From Paenibacillus camerounensis (GTDB lineage: Bacteria > Bacillota > Bacilli > Paenibacillales > Paenibacillaceae): a stretch of DNA of 64,000 nt. Location of the stretch: NCBI RefSeq assembly GCF_000723885.1, contig NZ_CCDG010000006.1, positions 1-64,000 of the forward strand. The letters run 5' to 3'. A program made the position numbers and the translations under genes. Positions 26,012 through 34,585 of this stretch are shown piece by piece. The notes below the pieces were generated by a model. The model saw only the letters and a list, made by a program, of their open reading frames with translations, made no database searches and was not told the DNA's origin. The first letter of the stretch is position 1; each line of letters begins with the position of its first letter.

Positions 26012-26428
26012 CTAAGAAGAAGCTATTTTGCCGCCAACCTTAAACAAAACCGGAATAAGTGCTATTAAAATAATTCCTACAAGCACTGTTGATATCATTA
26101 ACGCTCTCCATATAATCAAATGATGTAAGAACATCTGATAAATAACGAATGAATTTATAGGAATGTTAAGTAACAAGCCAGTAAGCAGTCCAGGTGCATA
26201 CTTTTTCATCAAAATGGTCGCTATAAGGTGTGGAAAAATAGTATTTAAAATCATCGAGCCTAAAAATCCAATAAAAATCCATTTTACAAATACGGATTCT
26301 GGTATATATAAATAACTGAATGCAGATAAATAAGCCAAAATAGTTATAACAATAACAGCAAAATGAAATTCACTTGAATTAACTGGCTTATGAAACCCTG
26401 AAGATTTCTGTGACCATTTAGGCAGCCA
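26012..26428 (-). pseudogene. HXXEE-domain membrane protein, 5' end lost
   Basis: The frame reads WLPKWSQKSSGFHKPVN, then EFHFAVIVITILAYLSAFSY, then FPHLIATILMKKYAPGLLTG. These are the middle and end of HXXEE-family membrane proteins. The defining N-terminal HxxEE stretch is absent; upstream the frame meets unrelated sequence and a stop. A TTG at 26338 could start only a 108-aa fragment with four hydrophobic segments. It is therefore treated as a decayed gene, although a short product cannot be excluded. Confidence 0.6.
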
Positions 26429-26543
26429 CGTGGGGCAGTATTTCTGAAAGAAGCATTATTACTTGGGATACGCTTCTCTACACTACAAGTAACGGCAATT
26501 TTAAAGTTATCTTTTTTCATGATGACCGTTTCTTTATACGTTA

Positions 26544-27407
26544 TTATGGACAACTGAATAGCTTTATAAATTTGACGTAAATCGGATTAACCATAAGACC
26601 TGTCGGGCTTACGGAGTATCTTTTTCCCGTGTCCAAGCGGCGAATCTGTTCCCTTTCCTCTGCGCTGAGCTCAAAGTCGAATAGATCACTGTTCTCCTTT
26701 ATTCTTTGAGGATTTGACGATTTAGGGATCACAATAACACCTCGCTCCAGATGCCAGCGCAAAATGATTTGTGCAACCGACTTACGGTGGCGAAGAGCAA
26801 TTGCAACCAGCTCTGGATGCTCCAGCAGTGCTTTGCTCCCCTGTCCCAGCGGGCCCCAAGCCTCATGCAGAATCTGATTCTGAACCATATAATCATGTAA
26901 GTCACGTTGTTGGAATTCCGGGTGTGTTTCGATCTGATTCACCATCGGTACAATCCGGGCATGTTTCTTGAGGCGCTCCAAATGCCCGATCCCGAAATTA
27001 GCTACACCTATGACTTTGATCCGGCCTTCGTCGTACAACTCTTCCATCGCTTTCCAAGCATCCACATAATGAGCACCGGCAAAATGAATCAAATACATAT
27101 CCAGATACGTTACGTTCAGTCTTTGGCAAGTTTGCTCAAATGACTTTTTCGTCGCCTGGTACCCGAGATCCGTCGTCCATGCTTTCGAGGTGATGAAGAA
27201 TTCCTCTCGGGGAATATCACTTTTTTGAATGACTCGGCCCAGAGCTGCTTCATTACCGTAAATCTTCGCGGTATCGAAATGGCGGTATCCGATTCGAATC
27301 GCCTCTTCAACCGTTATTTCGAAAGCTTCCCCTTTCTTGATCTTGTATAAGCCGAATCCGAGTTGCGGAATGTCGACTCCGTTTGATGCTTGGATTGTAT
27401 GTTTCAT
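26544..27407 (-). CDS. Aldo/keto reductase (AKR5, 2,5-diketogluconate reductase-like)
   Basis: 287 aa. Catalytic Asp and Tyr lie in HFDTAKIYGNE, Lys in FITSKAW and the His position in YLIHFAG. The C-terminal cofactor loop reads VIPKSSNPQRIKEN, typical of NADPH-preferring YvgN/YtbE-type enzymes that reduce glyoxals and small aldehydes. Its start overlaps the stop of an ArsR-type gene by four bases (ATGA), so the pair is coupled. Confidence 0.9.
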   Translation of the reverse strand: MKHTIQASNGVDIPQLGFGLYKIKKGEAFEITVEEAIRIGYRHFDTAKIYGNEAALGRVIQKSDIPREEFFITSKAWTTDLGYQATKKSFEQTCQRLNVTYLDMYLIHFAGAHYVDAWKAMEELYDEGRIKVIGVANFGIGHLERLKKHARIVPMVNQIETHPEFQQRDLHDYMVQNQILHEAWGPLGQGSKALLEHPELVAIALRHRKSVAQIILRWHLERGVIVIPKSSNPQRIKENSDLFDFELSAEEREQIRRLDTGKRYSVSPTGLMVNPIYVKFIKLFSCP

Positions 27408-27793
27408 TCAAAAGCGTCCCTTTCATTGGTACCGGATTGTGATTCCGTTGCTTGCTCACAATGTTCAAAAAGCTTATCGATTTCTTTCACCAAGTTTTTC
27501 AACAACATCAGCTTACTCCCAGCGTCCAGACGATAAAAGTTACGGGTTCCTTCTTTGCGAACGCTGATAATCTGCGCGTCTTTCAATATCTTCAGATGAT
27601 GTGATACAGCAGGCCGGGAGAGGTGCGTTCGCACTCTGATCTCCCCCACACGCATGCCAGATTTCTGCGGCCCTTGAATCAAGGCCAATAAGATAGCCTG
27701 CCGAGTCTCGTCTCCGATTGCATTCAGCACCTTCTGGTTGTTATGAAATTCGATCGCGATCGTATTCAAAAATTCCTGTTCTACGGAAATCAC
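27404..27793 (-). CDS. ArsR-family winged-helix regulator
   Basis: 129 aa. The HTH reads GEIRVRTHLSRPAVSHHLKILKDAQI and the wing EGTRNFYRLD. It lacks a metal-type Cys pair; the single ...FEHCEQA cysteine is near the C terminus. It precedes and overlaps the aldo/keto reductase and probably represses it. It is similar in design to the ArsR/aldehyde dehydrogenase pair at 7832-9552. Confidence 0.88.
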   Translation of the reverse strand: MISVEQEFLNTIAIEFHNNQKVLNAIGDETRQAILLALIQGPQKSGMRVGEIRVRTHLSRPAVSHHLKILKDAQIISVRKEGTRNFYRLDAGSKLMLLKNLVKEIDKLFEHCEQATESQSGTNERDAFE

Positions 27794-27995
27794 CCCTTTT
27801 CGTTGAAACGTTTAATTCTTTTGACGAATATAAGATACCACGATCTCAAACACAGCAGTACTTCGGGAAAGAAAATACAGAACCTATTTTTTACAATTTC
27901 ACATAATCCCCCCGAAACTCTAGTTCATAATTGAAATTTTCGCATATAGCTTTTTATGCCTCGTTGACCTAAATTTAACAAAGTACAACTACTGT

Positions 27996-28052
27996 AATGA
28001 AATAAAAACCAGTAATAGCAAGGATTTCGCTACTACTGGTTTTTATTTCATT
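27996..28052. terminator. Long perfect hairpin, bidirectional terminator-like
   Basis: A 19-bp perfect stem, AATGAAATAAAAACCAGTA (27996-28014) and TACTGGTTTTTATTTCATT (28034-28052). A/T-rich arm ends would work in both directions. No intact gene ends here on the plus strand; it lies upstream of the ArsR gene. Confidence 0.65.
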
Positions 28053-28072
28053 CTCAAACATATACCCAAGAA

Positions 28073-28180
28073 AGTCTCATTTATAGACCAAATCAGTCTC
28101 AAGTAAAGCCGTTACTTACAACTCACAATGTGAGTAACGGTTATAATTGAGACTGAAAAGCAGCTAAAAGGCTGCTTTTT
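28073..28180 (+). promoter_or_regulatory. Structured non-coding segment with terminator
   Basis: Nested inverted repeats: CAGTCTCAA pairs with TTGAGACTG (28146 region), enclosing CCGTTAC / GTAACGG and CTCACAATGTGAG. Directly after comes a terminator AAAAGCAGC (28156-28164) / GCTGCTTTT (28171-28179) plus T residues. TGAGAC or TGAGAT motifs recur several times to 28260. The rest of the gap to 28470 contains only short frames. Function unknown; could be an attenuator or recombinase-site relic beside the damaged recombinase. Confidence 0.45.
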
Positions 28181-28469
28181 TCAATATATATATGAGACAA
28201 TTAACAACTATAGATGAGATAAATCGTATTTATGAGTATTGCAATTGAGATAATTCGTAAATAGCAAATATGAAAATGAAGAGATGCAGGTTGGTACTAA
28301 AGAAATCATTTAAAGCAAATCTTTTTCTACTAACGTCTGCACAGCTTTCTCAGGTGTTATAGGTGTTTTTAATGCTGCATATACTTACGAAGACTCTTCT
28401 AAGAACAATACCTTTAATTCTTTATTATCTATACAAACACGCTTGTCCTTCAAAAGAACAATACGCTCA

Positions 28470-29065
28470 TCTAAGTGTTGGTATGGCCATACGTTTCACT
28501 GGATTGGTATCTGTTACAAACAGGGCTTTACACGAATCTTCTCGACTATCTAAATACTTTTTCAACCATACTTTGCACCCTTTCCGTTTACAATGGCCGA
28601 GCAGTTTTCCCAGTTCAAGTCCTCAATGTTTAACTTATCCACCTCACCTATACGACATCCTGTACTTTATAGAAATTCTAGAAGAGCTCTTTCCCGTAGG
28701 GTCTGACAAGAGATCTTTAAATGAATTATATCCTCTTCCTTTAAAAACTCGGGTATCCGCTTCTCCATTTTAGGCTCACGTAGTTTAATGGAATGATTGC
28801 TTAATAGATAAGTTTCTTCATACACGAATCGAAATATGGAACGTACAAAACGGATAAGGTGCCCTAGGCTTCTTGGTTTTAAACGATCTGATTGCTTTGC
28901 TAAGTATTCCTTTAGGAGATTTAGAGTTAGTACCGAAATATCTAGATCTCCTAGATCAGAAATCAACATTTCGAGTTGTAAAGCATACGCACGCAATGTA
29001 TTTGGGCTAAATCCTTCAATTTGTTTATCTGCTTCATAATGATTCCAAAGTTCACTTAAGATCAT
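28470..29065 (-). pseudogene. Tyrosine recombinase (XerC/D-like), frameshifted
   Basis: The first 132 codons (29065-28667) give an intact core-binding SAM-like domain: FSPNTLRAYALQLEML, then LKPRSLGHLIRFVRSIFRFVYEE and the start of the catalytic domain, LRERALLEFL. A stop follows, but in another frame the text continues STGCRIGEVDKLNIEDLNWE, containing the catalytic Arg, then NGKGAK and, after a further shift, KKYLDSRED and VTDTNPVKRM. The distal HxxR and Tyr regions are not found. It is an inactivated phage- or transposon-type integrase. Confidence 0.75.
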
Positions 29066-29234
29066 AAAAAAACCTTCTATAAGAGCAATTAATTCTAGTT
29101 TGCTTCAAATAAGAGGTTTTAGAGTGGGGCTATTTAACTAACATTTCCCGTTAGTCGAACAAGTACATCCAATTAAAAAACAGCTGCACTAACTAGCCCC
29201 CTAAGATCAACGTGTTGTACTGACTTCCCCTTCT

Positions 29235-30638
29235 TCATTTGATCCCCCTCGGTACTTGTTTCAAAGCTGCGAATGAGACAATGATACCGATAAGAGTAAT
29301 TACTGCCGAAATAATGAACACGGTATGGATAGCAGAATTCAGCAAAATCGGGCTCATCGTCTCCAGTGTGGAATCAGAACCCAGGGATACTGAGATAATT
29401 GCCATGATGATCGCAAGCCCAATCGCTCCACCTATCTGCTGACCGGTATTTATCATCGCTGAGGAAATACCTTGCTCGCTCGGATTGACTCCCGTACTAC
29501 CGGCAATAAACATTGTGGTGAAGACAAGGGCTCGCCCGATACCAATAATAATCGTCCCAGGTATTATCCCCCAGGCACTCCCCAAGGGTGATAACTGGGT
29601 CAGGAGCAGGAATCCGATACCTCCAAGTGCCATTCCAGATGCAATGGTCCCGGCTAGACCAACTCTGGCTAGCATAGGATTGATAAGTTTTGCTCCCAAA
29701 AACGCACTCAAGGTGAGCGGCAGAAAACTAAACCCTGATTGAATGGCCGTGAAATGCAAAACATTCTGTGTATACAACGTTAAGAAATAATAGAGCGTAC
29801 CGAACGAGGCGGAGAAGAGAAAGGCAACAATTGCGGCACCAGTTAGGTTACGATTACGGAACATACGGAAATTGATCAATGGCTTTTGAACGTGCTTCTC
29901 AATAAAGATAAAAACTACTAAAATCGCTGCTCCGATTACTAGAAATATCAGGGTACTCGTGCTGCGCCACCCCGAGATGGGAGATTGAATGAGGTAATAT
30001 ACCACGAAAAGCATACCAACTGTAATTGAAAACGTTCCTCCGATGTCAACATGTTTGTGACCATTTAGCACAACACTTTCTTTAAGCACAACCGGAGCTA
30101 GCAAGAGGGTCAGAAGGACGATTGGTACGTTTACAAAAAATGTCGCTTCCCAGCTGATGAAGTTGGTAAGCACGCCCCCAAGTAGCAGGCCAAGAGACAT
30201 GCCGACGCCCCCCATAGCAGCCCAGATTCCCATCGCCCGATTCCGTTCCGGACCTTCCTCAAAGTTAGACGTAATTAAAGACAACGTTGCAGGAGACAGA
30301 AGCGCTCCCCCGAAACCCTGCAAACCTCTGGCTATAATAAGCATGAGTTGGGTATCGGCCAACCCACCAAGCAAAGAACCTAACCCGAACAAGGACAAGG
30401 CGATCATGAACATATTGCGTCGTCCCATTAAGTCTGAGAGTCTACCCCCGAGTAACAGGAAACCTCCAAACGTTAATGAATATGCGCTGACGACCCATTG
30501 CAGATGGCTAGCAGAGAAGCCTAGTTCTTCACCAATTGAAGGCATCGCTACAAAGATAATCGTATAATCTAGAGCTATGATTAGTTGGGAGATGGCTAGG
30601 ACTAGAAGTGCTCCGCCTTTAATGCGGCCACTATTCAT
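29235..30638 (-). CDS. MFS drug transporter, DHA2 family (14 TMS)
   Basis: 467 aa. Hydrophobic segments throughout are consistent with 14 membrane helices. The loop 2-3 motif GGRLSDLMGRRNMF and the motif C-like GMSLGLLLGGVL mark a DHA2-type proton-linked efflux pump. ATG at 30638 follows GGAGGA by seven bases and is preferred over 30653. It is separated from the nitroreductase by a terminator and has its own unit. A decayed paralogue of its C-terminal third is present at 48517. Confidence 0.9.
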   Translation of the reverse strand: MNSGRIKGGALLVLAISQLIIALDYTIIFVAMPSIGEELGFSASHLQWVVSAYSLTFGGFLLLGGRLSDLMGRRNMFMIALSLFGLGSLLGGLADTQLMLIIARGLQGFGGALLSPATLSLITSNFEEGPERNRAMGIWAAMGGVGMSLGLLLGGVLTNFISWEATFFVNVPIVLLTLLLAPVVLKESVVLNGHKHVDIGGTFSITVGMLFVVYYLIQSPISGWRSTSTLIFLVIGAAILVVFIFIEKHVQKPLINFRMFRNRNLTGAAIVAFLFSASFGTLYYFLTLYTQNVLHFTAIQSGFSFLPLTLSAFLGAKLINPMLARVGLAGTIASGMALGGIGFLLLTQLSPLGSAWGIIPGTIIIGIGRALVFTTMFIAGSTGVNPSEQGISSAMINTGQQIGGAIGLAIIMAIISVSLGSDSTLETMSPILLNSAIHTVFIISAVITLIGIIVSFAALKQVPRGIK

Positions 30639-30699
30639 TTCTAATTCCTCCATTTAGACGTGAACAAGGTTATTTCCTATTTGGTCTATAGTTTAATTA

Positions 30700-30741
30700 A
30701 ATACAACGGCAGCCAATTTCCTCGCCGGCTGCCGTTGTATT
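30700..30741. terminator. Terminator after the nitroreductase gene
   Basis: Perfect 15-bp stem AATACAACGGCAGCC (30700-30714) / GGCTGCCGTTGTATT (30727-30741), with A/T-rich ends on both sides. Confidence 0.85.
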
Positions 30742-30752
30742 TTAATATTTTC

Positions 30753-31406
30753 TTATTTGAACTGATTCCAAGTGAGAACATCCTCAACGGGAAGGCGTGT
30801 AGAGCGCCGCCCAGGCTGAATACCTTTACCGATTGGAAGGATAATCAACGGAAGGAGATTATCCGGAACGTTGAGCAGCATTTTCAGTTTCTCTTTATTG
30901 TATCCACCCATCGGAACCGTATCGTAGCCCTTGGATTTCGCAATCAGCATGAGTTGCATCGCCACAAGACCAGCGTCAAAACTTACGGATTCATGAAACT
31001 GTTCTTTAGGAAGTGCCTGATAATATTTCGTTACGTTTGGCACGTATTCGTCTTTAAATTCTTTTGGCATATACCCAGCTTCGACAGCTGATGTGAAAAT
31101 TTCATCTAACTTATCGTAAAACTTCATATCACTTAATATCACGAATACGGCCGAAGCATCCTCAACTTGCTGTTGATTATCTGCTACTATCTTCAACTGT
31201 TTTTTCAACTCTTTATCAGTTACGACAAGAAAGCGCCAGCTTTGTGAATTAGAGCTAGAAGGCGCCTTGACCGCTAGCTCGATCATTTCATTGATTTCCT
31301 CTTCAGAAATAACGAATTCAGTATCAAAATGGCGGACTGAATGACGCTCTCTCATTAATGTATATAAGTCGTTTGAAGGCAAAACGGAATTGTTATTATT
31401 CGTCAT
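30753..31406 (-). CDS. Nitroreductase-family FMN oxidoreductase
   Basis: 217 aa. The FMN-binding RERHSVRHFD, AVKAPSSSNSQSWRFLVV and GLVAMQLMLIAKSKGYDTVPMGGY segments are characteristic. AAGGGG precedes the ATG. MhqN- and YodC-type members reduce quinones and nitroaromatics in electrophile stress. Its position in front of the redox block suggests such a role. It has its own promoter region and is followed by a terminator. Confidence 0.9.
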   Translation of the reverse strand: MTNNNNSVLPSNDLYTLMRERHSVRHFDTEFVISEEEINEMIELAVKAPSSSNSQSWRFLVVTDKELKKQLKIVADNQQQVEDASAVFVILSDMKFYDKLDEIFTSAVEAGYMPKEFKDEYVPNVTKYYQALPKEQFHESVSFDAGLVAMQLMLIAKSKGYDTVPMGGYNKEKLKMLLNVPDNLLPLIILPIGKGIQPGRRSTRLPVEDVLTWNQFK

Positions 31407-31794
31407 TTAGAACAGCCCCTTAATTAGTAGTGTTTAATCCATTCACTTAAATTTAGTAAGTATAAGTGTTTAAAGTTGATGAAGGTAAAATGCTGCAGTA
31501 GTTTTTGTCTACATATTACATCAATCAAAGTTTAATACTTATTTATTTGCAGTCCAGCAGAGACTTAAGAGACTAGTACTCGTTTATAAATATGAATTAC
31601 CCGATACTATATATTTGCTTCTATCAAATAAATCATAGATGCATGTAGCATACATCGTACTGTTATATTTCCAAAACATATATCTAACCCCTTTCTTATT
31701 CTCAAAACTCCAAATTAAGAAAATCCCCAAAATGATCAGAGTAATCTCTATCTTGCATTGGATTGTAGGTGTTTTTTATGGTAAGATTTGAGGG

Positions 31795-31874
31795 TAAAAA
31801 AGCAGGACTTCTGTCTGCTCTTACCAAAGGAACTATTTACGTTAGCGCCGCCCGCGCCGTTAATGGGTTCCTTT
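31795..31874. terminator. Double hairpin terminating the marR-frnE-thioredoxin unit
   Basis: Leftward, AGCAG...CTGCT (31801-31819) is followed on the minus strand by a run of T residues, a proper terminator for the unit ending at 31895. Next to it a second hairpin AAAGGAAC (31826-31833) / GTTCCTTT (31867-31874), with an inner GCGC-rich stem, has its T-run on the plus strand. The rest of the gap from 31407 shows no gene. Confidence 0.65.
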
Positions 31875-31894
31875 TTTTCCAGTGTTTTTACATT

Positions 31895-32461
31895 TTATAC
31901 CTCGATAAGTTTACTTTTCACACTTTCGATTACCGTACGCCAGATAGCCGGATCTGTTGTAATATTCTCTTTGAAATTTCCATATACAATTTTTTGCTGT
32001 TCTGCGAAATCTGCCGCATCGCTTGCAGGCAATTGGTTGCGTACCTCTGCAATCAAATCTTGCACTTCCGGCGAGCGTGGGCCCCAAACTTCCTCCATTT
32101 CACCTGATTCGTTGATAAAGATGAAAATTGGAATTGCTCGTGACACTCCGTTAGTCAAGTACTGATCCATGAGCTCAAGATTTTCATCCCGGATCAAGAA
32201 GCGCATTTCAATATTGCTTTGTTCCGCAATTTTTTGCACAATTGGCACGTTTAAAGCTGCATCTCCGCACCAGTCTGCTGTCAATGCTATCCCTCTTAAA
32301 TTACGCTTGGCAACATTATTCCATACAGCCAGATCTTCTGATGTAAACACAAGCTGTTCATACACCCGATCAACTGCCTCGCGATTTACATTCATTGCTT
32401 CCACATATTCCTTGTAAGTCATCCCTTTGTCAAACCATGTGTTGTGATTAATTGCCGACAT
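31895..32461 (-). CDS. Thioredoxin-like protein (Thioredoxin_9 type), copy 1
   Basis: 188 aa. The thioredoxin-fold region has TADWCGDAALNVPIV, with a single Cys followed by Gly-Asp instead of CxxC, and the cis-Pro region SRAIPIFIFI. This is the family often called thioredoxin family protein in Bacillales. The N-terminal ~55 residues form an added helical region. It ends the marR-frnE-trx unit, 57 bp after frnE. A close paralogue stands at 36617 in the same arrangement. Confidence 0.82.
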   Translation of the reverse strand: MSAINHNTWFDKGMTYKEYVEAMNVNREAVDRVYEQLVFTSEDLAVWNNVAKRNLRGIALTADWCGDAALNVPIVQKIAEQSNIEMRFLIRDENLELMDQYLTNGVSRAIPIFIFINESGEMEEVWGPRSPEVQDLIAEVRNQLPASDAADFAEQQKIVYGNFKENITTDPAIWRTVIESVKSKLIEV

Positions 32462-32518
32462 TGTTTTTCCTCCTATAAAAATGGTTTTATTCTACACACT
32501 TGAAAACAAGAATTGTTA

Positions 32519-33229
32519 TTAAATAGAACATCCTTGTGGACCACATGTTGCACTGGTCTCACCGAAAGTTTCCAGTGTTGGTTTAATTCCTAATTCTTCT
32601 TTTAGTTTCTCAAACACCTCTACATATACTTCCTGAGGCTGAGCACCCGACATTGCATATTTATTATTGAATACATAAAATGGTACCCCAGTCACGCCGA
32701 TTCGAGATGCTTCAAGTTTATCTTTTTGAACTTCCGAAAGATAAGCCGTTTCATCATTAGCAATTTTTCGTACAGCTTCTTCGTCCAGCCCTACTTGTTT
32801 TGCAATTTCCACTAATTGTTCAGTATCTGGCAAAAATTTATTTTCGGTAAATATGCTATAGAATAAACGATCTTGCAAAAGATCTGCTTTACCCATCTCT
32901 TGAGCGTATTTTGCGACACGATGTGCCTTGAGTGTACTCTGACTCAATAAGTTATCGAAATTGAAATCAATACCAAGAGATTTCCCTCGCTCAATAGGGC
33001 CTGAAATCATTTCAAGTACCTTAGCAATAGGCTGACCCAAATGTTGGCTAAAGGCCTCAAGCATTGTTTGTGTTGGCGTAGTTGGAGCATCTGGCATCAG
33101 CTGAAATGCTCTATAATTAATTTTCACCTGATCTTTGATGCCTGTGCTTACCAAAGCCTTTTCTAGTTCACGTCTACCGATGTAACAGTACTCACAAACA
33201 AAATCAGTCCATATATCGATTGTAATCAA
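32519..33229 (-). CDS. DsbA-family FrnE-like oxidoreductase, copy 1
   Basis: 236 aa. The active site CEYC is near the N terminus in TDFVCEYCYIGRREL, the helical insertion follows, and cis-Pro lies in GVTGVPFYVF. The C terminus ends CGPQGCSI, a C-x4-C pair like the second redox motif described for Deinococcus FrnE. The start is TTG at 33229 after GAGGGGG. It is cytoplasmic, as no signal peptide is seen, and likely a thiol-disulfide isomerase in oxidative stress. It is 24 bp downstream of the MarR gene. Confidence 0.87.
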   Translation of the reverse strand: MITIDIWTDFVCEYCYIGRRELEKALVSTGIKDQVKINYRAFQLMPDAPTTPTQTMLEAFSQHLGQPIAKVLEMISGPIERGKSLGIDFNFDNLLSQSTLKAHRVAKYAQEMGKADLLQDRLFYSIFTENKFLPDTEQLVEIAKQVGLDEEAVRKIANDETAYLSEVQKDKLEASRIGVTGVPFYVFNNKYAMSGAQPQEVYVEVFEKLKEELGIKPTLETFGETSATCGPQGCSI

Positions 33230-33253
33230 TTGAATTTCCCCCTCTATATTTCA

Positions 33254-33682
33254 TCAAATTTCCTCTAGGTTTATTTTCATTTTGTCTAGAAGCAATAATA
33301 GTTGCTCAATATCTTCTTCTGTAAAATCATCAAATAACTTATTGTTAAAATTATTTCTGCTTACCTGACATTCCAATGTTTCCGTCTTACCCTTATCGGT
33401 TACTTGAACGAGCATTTCTCTATTATTTGACGGGTTACGTTCTCTATAAACATATCCTTCTGCTTCTAAAGCCTTTAATTGTCTTGTAATAGCAGCATTG
33501 TCAATATTCATTATTTTTTGTAAATGAGTTTGAGTATACTTTTCGCCATCAAGTAAATAATGAAGCAATTCATACCGAGAGAGATTGAAGTTCGTAGCTC
33601 TTTCAAATTTTGTATTTAATTGATTATTGAGCATTCTCAACAAAAATGTAGTTTTCAAATAACTTACGTAGCATTTTTCCAT
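33254..33682 (-). CDS. MarR-family regulator, candidate thiol sensor
   Basis: 142 aa. The winged helix reads TQTHLQKIMNIDNAAITRQLKALEAEGYV and the wing RERNPSNNREMLVQVTDKG. A cysteine at position 4 (MEKCYVSY) lies where several redox-sensing MarR proteins keep their sensing Cys, and a second occurs in LECQV; this is suggestive only. AAAGGAGG stands nine bases before the ATG. It is the first gene of the unit with frnE and the thioredoxin-like gene. The inverted repeat at 33732-33748 in its upstream region recurs before the second cassette. Confidence 0.85.
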   Translation of the reverse strand: MEKCYVSYLKTTFLLRMLNNQLNTKFERATNFNLSRYELLHYLLDGEKYTQTHLQKIMNIDNAAITRQLKALEAEGYVYRERNPSNNREMLVQVTDKGKTETLECQVSRNNFNNKLFDDFTEEDIEQLLLLLDKMKINLEEI

Positions 33683-33731
33683 AAAATCATACCTCCTTTA
33701 TTAGCAATGAATTGACCTTTTCATATTTGAC

Positions 33732-33748
33732 ACATCAATTCTTGATGT
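33732..33748 (-). promoter_or_regulatory. Candidate MarR operator upstream of marR-frnE-trx
   Basis: A perfect inverted repeat ACATCAA-TTC-TTGATGT, 50 bp before the MarR start. The same CATCAA-N3-TTGATG core is present at 37958-37972 before the second frnE. Confidence 0.7.
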
Positions 33749-33825
33749 AGCAAATCGTAGGACTAAACGCCATTTTTGTCAATCCTATTTGTATATAAAG
33801 GCCGTGCTTTATTATCCAGTTCTCA

Positions 33826-34164
33826 TCAATCCAATACAGCGGAAATATGGGCTTTGGTAACGGCCCAGTGAGTAGCGGACCAGTATTTACTTTCATCCTT
33901 AATAAGGATAATTTGAGGTGATTCGTGTTTAACATTTAGATTTTCTGCAATCTGATTTGAAACTGCACGTGATTCAATTACCTTAACAACGTGATAGTCA
34001 ATATCTTGTCTTGGACTCCCCTTCAAATATTCTTCAAATTCTTTAAGCGCGTTTGCACTTACGGGACAGGTTGTACTATGCTTTAGAATAACCTGATCAC
34101 GTTCGGAGGATTGTTTAAGGATATTGTGCCATTCTTCAGGCGTTGTTATTTCTTTCCAAGACAT
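33826..34164 (-). CDS. ytxJ: Bacilliredoxin BrxC/YtxJ-type
   Basis: 112 aa, a thioredoxin-fold monothiol protein. The active site reads LKHSTTCPVSANAL, the TCPVS motif of YtxJ. The fold continues with YHVVKVIESRAVSNQIAENL and the cis-Pro region KHESPQIILIKD. YtxJ-type proteins remove bacillithiol from mixed disulfides. It is the last gene of a six-gene minus-strand run that includes bshA, which makes the thiol it works on. AAGGAA precedes the ATG. Confidence 0.88.
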   Translation of the reverse strand: MSWKEITTPEEWHNILKQSSERDQVILKHSTTCPVSANALKEFEEYLKGSPRQDIDYHVVKVIESRAVSNQIAENLNVKHESPQIILIKDESKYWSATHWAVTKAHISAVLD

Positions 34165-34225
34165 GTTTTAATTCCTTCTTTCTATTCTTTAGATTGAAAA
34201 AATTGAAATTCTTGACCGATGTCGG

Positions 34226-34525
34226 TTATACGCCTGTCTGTACATCCCAGTGACGGCTAATCGGATCTTCAGCAAATAGTGCGAAGAGCTCAACCGGAGT
34301 GCCTTCTTTACTGGAGCGGAAATCTAAATACGCGGCATGATCCGACGCCTGCTCCCACACAGTAAGGATATTAACAACCTTATTGTCCTCGGTACTGCGC
34401 AAAACCGTAGCAGAAAGGTTTCCTTCAAACGCTCGTGTGGCTTTCAGTGTCTCCCGAATGACGTCGTTTGCACGGTCGAGAGCCTCCTTGCGAATTTCGA
34501 ACTGGAGATCTACATAGTGTGACAT
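34226..34525 (-). CDS. Antibiotic biosynthesis monooxygenase (ABM)-domain protein
   Basis: 99 aa, a dimeric ferredoxin-like alpha/beta fold. Motifs are VDLQFEIRKEALDRA, FEGNLSATVLRSTED and VVNILTVWEQASDHAAYLDFRSS. The family includes quinol monooxygenases (YgiN) and heme-degrading enzymes. GAAGAGGGG stands eight bases before the ATG at 34525, which is preferred over 34585. It lies between bshA and ytxJ, so a quinone/quinol detoxifying role fits. A broken copy is found at 49055. Confidence 0.83.
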   Translation of the reverse strand: MSHYVDLQFEIRKEALDRANDVIRETLKATRAFEGNLSATVLRSTEDNKVVNILTVWEQASDHAAYLDFRSSKEGTPVELFALFAEDPISRHWDVQTGV

Positions 34526-34585
34526 TTTTAGTTCCCCTCTTCTTTTAAATAAATGATTATTGTAATCCCGATAACGAAACGTCAA

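Noticed and set aside
26344..26553. 69-codon frame upstream of the HXXEE remnant
   Set aside because: Its latter part is only the other reading frame of the HXXEE remnant, which points to decay rather than a second gene.
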